Assembly (NCBI RefSeq): GCF_004310295.1
Contig: NZ_SISB01000050.1
Span: forward strand, 1 to 46,946
DNA from: Pseudomonas sp. BGI-2
GTDB taxonomy: Bacteria > Pseudomonadota > Gammaproteobacteria > Pseudomonadales > Pseudomonadaceae
Direction of reading: 5' to 3'
DNA length: 46,946 nt
The notes beneath the pieces are model-generated. The model did no database searches. It worked only from the letters and a program-made list of their open reading frames with translations, and was not told where the DNA came from. Below are positions 43,245-46,946 of this stretch, in pieces (the stretch's first letter is position 1; every line of letters begins with the position of its first letter). The position numbers were made by a program, and so were the translations under genes.

Positions 43245-43410
43245 ACCAGGCATTCGCAAGCCAGCATTCGAGTGGGTCACGGCCAAAGCTACGGGTGAAG
43301 CTGACAAAACGGTAATCTTCCGCTCAGCCTTCTGAAAGCTTGCACCCATTACCCTCTTCATCAGTATCTCCTGTTTGCTCTGTCATCCGACTGACTGGGA
43401 ACAAAGCGCC

Positions 43411-45189
43411 ATGCAACCTGAAACATCAAGACGAACCTTTGTGAAGGGGCTCGCCGCCGCCGGGATTCTCGGCGGCCTCGGGCTATGGCGCACACCTGTC
43501 TGGGCAATCACCAGCCCCGGCGAGCCGAATGTCCTGGCCGGTACCGATTTCGACCTGTTCATCGGCGAAACCCCGGTCAACATCACTGGCAACCCGCGCA
43601 CCGCGATGACCATCAATGGCGGCATACCCGGCCCACTGCTGCGCTGGCGCGAAGGCGACACGGTCACGTTGCGGGTGAGGAACAAACTCGACGCCTCCAC
43701 CTCCATTCACTGGCACGGCATTCTGCTGCCGGCCAACATGGACGGTGTGCCGGGCCTGAGCTTTCATGGCATTGAACCGGGTGGGATGTATGTCTATCAA
43801 TTCAAGCTCCGGCAGAACGGCACTTACTGGTATCACAGTCATTCTGGGTTTCAGGAGCAGTCCGGCGTTTACGGCCCGTTGGTGATCGATGCGAAGGAGC
43901 CGGAGCCGTTCCAGTACGACCGAGATTACGTGGTGATGCTGACCGACTGGACCGACGAAGACGCGGTCGGCCTGATGAAGACGTTGAAAAAACAGTCGGA
44001 TTACTACAACTACAACAAGCGCACCGTGGGCGACTTCATCCACGACGTCAGTGAAAAAGGTTGGGGCTCCACGGTCGCAGATCGAAGGATGTGGGCTGAA
44101 ATGAAGATGAATCCCACGGACCTGGCCGACGTCAGCGGCGCGACTTACACCCACTTGATGAACGGCCAGTCGCCTGACATGAACTGGACGGGGGTATTCC
44201 GGCCTGGCGAGAAACTGCGTCTGCGCTTTATCAACGGCTCCGCCATGACCTACTTCGACGTACGCATTCCCGGTCTGAAAATGACGGTAGTCGCCGCAGA
44301 CGGTCTGCATGTCAAACCGGTGAGCGTCGACGAGTTTCGCATCGCAGTGGCCGAAACGTTCGATGTGATCGTCGAGCCGACCCAAGATGCCTACACCTTG
44401 TTCGCCCAGTCGATGGATCGTACTGGCTATGCCCGCGGCACGCTGGCGGTGAAGACGGGAGTGTCCGCGCCGGTACCACCACTGGACCCGAGGCCGCTGG
44501 TGACCATGGATGACATGGGTATGGGCGGTATGGATCACGGCGGTATGGGCGGCGACATGGCGGGCATGGATCACAGCCAGATGACGGGTATGGACCACAG
44601 CTCAATGCAAGGCATGGACAGCATGTCTGGCATGGATCACAGCGGTATGGCTGGCATGGGCGAAATGCAGTCCCACCCCGCGACGGAAAGCAACAATCCG
44701 CTGGTGGACATGCAAGCCATGACCACTTCACCCAAACTCGATGACCCTGGCCTCGGCCTGCGTGACAATGGTCGTCGGGTCCTGACCTATTCCGACTTGC
44801 GCAGCACCTTCGCAGACCCGGACGGCCGCGAGCCCAGCCGTACTATCGAACTTCACCTCACCGGCCACATGGAAAAATTTGCCTGGTCGTTCAACGGCGT
44901 GAAGTTCTCCGATGCCGAACCTGTGCGCCTCAAATACGGCGAGCGGGTTCGGGTGGTGCTGGTCAACGACACGATGATGACTCACCCCATCCATCTGCAC
45001 GGCATGTGGAGCGATCTCGAAGACGAGAACGGCCAGTTCATGGTACGCAAACACACCATCGACATGCCGCCAGGCTCACGGCGCAGTTATCGGGTGACCG
45101 CCGACGCGCTCGGCCGCTGGGCCTATCACTGCCACCTCCTGTACCACATGGAAATGGGCATGTTCCGTGAAGTTCGCGTGGAAGAATGA
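43411..45189 (+). CDS. copA: Periplasmic multicopper oxidase CopA
   Basis: A 592-residue laccase-type oxidase from the ATG at 43411 (GGAAC upstream). It has a Tat signal (SRRTFVKGLAAAG, residues 6-18). Copper ligands: HWHGILLP (about 95-102), WYHSHSGFQEQSG (about 138-150), HPIHLHGMW (about 528-536) and HCHLLYHMEMGMF (about 572-584). A Met/His-rich stretch (about 369-426) repeats MDHSxM and MGGMD, serving as copper store or entry. It oxidises Cu(I) to Cu(II) in the periplasm and sequesters copper. First gene of copABCD, divergent from rcnR. Confidence 0.95.
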   Translation: MQPETSRRTFVKGLAAAGILGGLGLWRTPVWAITSPGEPNVLAGTDFDLFIGETPVNITGNPRTAMTINGGIPGPLLRWREGDTVTLRVRNKLDASTSIHWHGILLPANMDGVPGLSFHGIEPGGMYVYQFKLRQNGTYWYHSHSGFQEQSGVYGPLVIDAKEPEPFQYDRDYVVMLTDWTDEDAVGLMKTLKKQSDYYNYNKRTVGDFIHDVSEKGWGSTVADRRMWAEMKMNPTDLADVSGATYTHLMNGQSPDMNWTGVFRPGEKLRLRFINGSAMTYFDVRIPGLKMTVVAADGLHVKPVSVDEFRIAVAETFDVIVEPTQDAYTLFAQSMDRTGYARGTLAVKTGVSAPVPPLDPRPLVTMDDMGMGGMDHGGMGGDMAGMDHSQMTGMDHSSMQGMDSMSGMDHSGMAGMGEMQSHPATESNNPLVDMQAMTTSPKLDDPGLGLRDNGRRVLTYSDLRSTFADPDGREPSRTIELHLTGHMEKFAWSFNGVKFSDAEPVRLKYGERVRVVLVNDTMMTHPIHLHGMWSDLEDENGQFMVRKHTIDMPPGSRRSYRVTADALGRWAYHCHLLYHMEMGMFREVRVEE

Positions 45190-45199
45190 GGCGCTACCC

Positions 45200-46087
45200 A
45201 TGATCAGGATCACTCCGATTTCTTTGGCGCTCGTGACCGCGAGCCTGACACTGTCTTCGGCAATGGCCGCCACCGACGACATGCAAAACATGGATCATAG
45301 CCAGATGCAGGGCATGGACCACAGCCAGATGCAAAGCATGGACGACGGTCAGATGCAGCCTGCCGCGCCTACCGAAAGCCGCACGCCGATCCCGGCGTTG
45401 ACCGATGCCGACCGCGCCGCCGTGTTTGTCAGTCCGGGTGGGCATAACGTGCACGACTCCGCGCTCAACACGTACTTTCTCGCAGACAAACTAGAATGGC
45501 AGGACGCCGATGACGGCAGCACCCTGGCCTGGGATCTCTCAGGCTGGATCGGCGGCGATATCGACCGCCTGTGGCTGCGCTCCGAAGGCGAACGTACCAA
45601 CGGCAAGACTGAAGATGCGGAAGTCCAGGCACTGTGGGGCCACGCCATCTCCCCGTGGTGGGACGTGGTAACCGGCGTTCGGCAGGATTTCAAACCCGGC
45701 GACCCGCAAACGTGGGCGGCGTTCGGCGTGCAAGGCATGGCGCTGTACAACTTCGAAGCCGAAGCCACGGCGTTTATCGGTGAAGGTGGCCAAACCGCCG
45801 CTCGACTGGAAGGCGACTACGACATCCTGCTGACCAACCGACTCATTTTGCAGCCAACCGCCGAACTTAATTTTTACAGCAAAAATGACCCGCAACGAGG
45901 CATCGGTTCTGGCTTGTCTAACACTGAAGCGGGCCTGCGCCTGCGTTATGAAATCCGCCGGGAGTTTGCGCCTTACATCGGCGTGACCTGGAACCGCACA
46001 TACGGCAAAACAGCCGATTATGCCGAGGACGATGGCGAGGATCGCAGTGAAGCACGTCTCGTCCTTGGTGTTCGGCTGTGGTTCTAG
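45200..46087 (+). CDS. copB: Outer-membrane copper resistance protein CopB
   Basis: A 295-residue outer-membrane protein from the ATG at 45200 (GAGGCGC upstream), with a Sec signal ending SSAMA at about 23. The mature N-terminus has three MDHSQMQ-like repeats (MDHSQMQGMDHSQMQSMDDG) that may bind Cu(I). A beta-barrel domain follows, ending ARLVLGVRLWF with a terminal aromatic residue, as barrel proteins require. It begins 10 bp after copA. Confidence 0.93.
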   Translation: MIRITPISLALVTASLTLSSAMAATDDMQNMDHSQMQGMDHSQMQSMDDGQMQPAAPTESRTPIPALTDADRAAVFVSPGGHNVHDSALNTYFLADKLEWQDADDGSTLAWDLSGWIGGDIDRLWLRSEGERTNGKTEDAEVQALWGHAISPWWDVVTGVRQDFKPGDPQTWAAFGVQGMALYNFEAEATAFIGEGGQTAARLEGDYDILLTNRLILQPTAELNFYSKNDPQRGIGSGLSNTEAGLRLRYEIRREFAPYIGVTWNRTYGKTADYAEDDGEDRSEARLVLGVRLWF

Positions 46088-46142
46088 AACGCGTCAACTT
46101 AACAATCAAAAAAATACCGCTTTAAGCGGTGAGAGGCCTTGT

Positions 46143-46526
46143 ATGCGACTGATCAAAACCACCGCTGTTGCCATCGCACTTTCTGGTGGGCTGCTTATGA
46201 GCACATTCGCTCAAGCGCACCCGAAATTGCTCTCATCTACCCCGGAGGAAGGCGCGGTCGGTGCGGCCCCCGGCAAGATCGAACTGCACTTTTCCGAAAA
46301 CCTCATGACCCAGTTCTCTGGCGCGAAACTGGTCATGACCGAAATGTCCGGTATGGCCCACTCCCCGATGCCCATGAAGGCCAAAGTCTCTGGCGGCAGC
46401 GACCCGAAAACCATGGTTATCACGCCGCTTTCTCCATTGCCCGCTGGCAGCTATAAAGTCGAATGGCGCGCGGTGTCATCGGACACTCATCCGATCACAG
46501 GCAACGTTTCGTTCAAAGTGAAGTAA
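46143..46526 (+). CDS. copC: Periplasmic copper-binding protein CopC
   Basis: A 127-residue protein from the ATG at 46143 (GAGAGG upstream), with a Sec signal to about residue 24 (AQA|HPKLL). The mature protein starts with the His that is a Cu(II) ligand in CopC, and has a Met-rich loop (MTEMSGMAHSPMPMKA) typical of the Cu(I) site and a C-terminal DTHPITGNVSFKVK with another copper-ligand His. The gap to copB is 55 bp. CopC carries copper to CopD. Confidence 0.95.
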   Translation: MRLIKTTAVAIALSGGLLMSTFAQAHPKLLSSTPEEGAVGAAPGKIELHFSENLMTQFSGAKLVMTEMSGMAHSPMPMKAKVSGGSDPKTMVITPLSPLPAGSYKVEWRAVSSDTHPITGNVSFKVK

Positions 46527-46529
46527 CTG

Positions 46530-46946
46530 ATGAGCGATTGGGCCAGCATTGCCCTGCGCTTCGGCTTGTACCTGGATTTGATGCTGCTCTTTGGCGTGGC
46601 GCTTTTCGGGTTGTACAGCTTTAAAGGACGAGAGCGAGTGTCGGGTGCCGTGTTGCCGTTTCGGTCTATCGTGGCGGGTACGACGGCGCTCGGTGTGCTG
46701 GTGTCTATCGCCAGCATGGTGATGATGGCGAGCGCCATGAGCGGGGAGTCGGACTTCGCTGAGCTGCGTCCGCATATTGAAATGATGGTATTTGAGACGG
46801 ACGTAGGGCTGGCCTGGGTCGTGCGAATCATCGCGTTAGTTGTTGGCGGTTTAGCGGTGATGCTCAACCAGCGTGCGCCTGGCTTTAGCTTGGTGGTCGC
46901 AGCTATTGCTGGCGGGATCGCCCTCGCCAGTCTGGCATGGAGCGGT
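46530..46946 (+). CDS. copD: Copper resistance membrane protein CopD (partial, runs off the window)
   Basis: The ATG at 46530 begins three bases after the copC stop codon. The 139 codons visible start MSDWASIALRFGLYLDLMLL and show at least three transmembrane helices (about 7-26, 45-66, 91-113), the pattern of CopD. The family is about 300 residues, so roughly half is present; the reading frame is open to the last base. CopD is thought to move copper between periplasm and cytoplasm, working with CopC. Confidence 0.9.
   Translation, partial: MSDWASIALRFGLYLDLMLLFGVALFGLYSFKGRERVSGAVLPFRSIVAGTTALGVLVSIASMVMMASAMSGESDFAELRPHIEMMVFETDVGLAWVVRIIALVVGGLAVMLNQRAPGFSLVVAAIAGGIALASLAWSG

Noticed and set aside
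43243..43410. CopR/CusR operator before copA
   Set aside because: TGACAAAAC and ATTACC words are present, but no clear paired site was found; too weak to list.

Overview
The window is GC-rich chromosomal DNA from a Pseudomonas, most likely of the P. fluorescens/P. putida side of the genus. The block from about 4.5 to 20.7 kb holds a lysine decarboxylase, dnaQ, rnhA, a methyltransferase, gloB, mltD, a five-gene peptide ABC transporter and fabI. I recognise this as the gene order of P. aeruginosa PA1806-PA1818. Other Pseudomonas signs are the DUF2388 and DUF6124 proteins, the ppyR-nnrS pair, and paired REP elements of at least two sequence families between genes. No rRNA, tRNA, CRISPR array, prophage or intact insertion sequence was seen.

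Layout. 0.16-2.5 kb: arsenite efflux arsRB (minus) and a ChrR-type flavin reductase. 2.7-3.9 kb: a small unknown protein and an OccR/NocR-like LysR regulator. 3.9-6.8 kb: lysine decarboxylase overlapping a GNAT gene that resembles streptothricin (beta-lysine) acetyltransferases. 7.1-10.7 kb: dnaQ, a DUF2388 protein, rnhA, a methyltransferase, gloB. 10.8-20.7 kb: mltD, then the nppA1A2BCD-fabI unit, flanked by near-identical REP pairs. 20.9-24.2 kb: a LysR regulator divergent from a VOC-amidase pair, and a minimal GGDEF protein with a GNDEF motif. 24.2-27.5 kb: a molybdenum hydroxylase (2Fe-2S subunit, Mo subunit, dihaem cytochrome c). 27.8-29.6 kb: an SDR gene and its divergent LysR regulator, now a pseudogene with three lesions. 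29.6-31.0 kb: ppyR-nnrS under what looks like a sigma-54 promoter with three GT-N7-AC (NorR-type) sites. 31.3-33.3 kb: VOC, AraC and LysE genes. 33.5-36.5 kb: tripartite carboxylate transporter tctCBA. 36.6-40.1 kb: a fatty acid hydroxylase family protein, and a MocR regulator divergent from an EamA exporter. 40.3-41.6 kb: a DUF6124 gene with a long structured leader, then a scar of an inverted LysE fragment fused to a transposase start. 41.8-46.9 kb: metal region with rcnR-rcnA (Ni/Co efflux) and copABCD (periplasmic copper resistance); copD runs off the window.

How the parts work together. The conserved core serves DNA replication and repair, methylglyoxal detoxification, murein turnover, peptide uptake and fatty acid synthesis. 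The flanks are accessory: three metal or metalloid systems (As, Ni/Co, Cu), a nitric-oxide-related unit, and several small catabolic or export units each beside its own regulator. Most start codons were moved from the longest open frame to the start best supported by a ribosome binding site, a signal peptide or family length; these choices are given in each entry. The most promising leads are the NorR/sigma-54 architecture before ppyR-nnrS, the decarboxylase-acetyltransferase overlap, and the structured leader before the DUF6124 gene.
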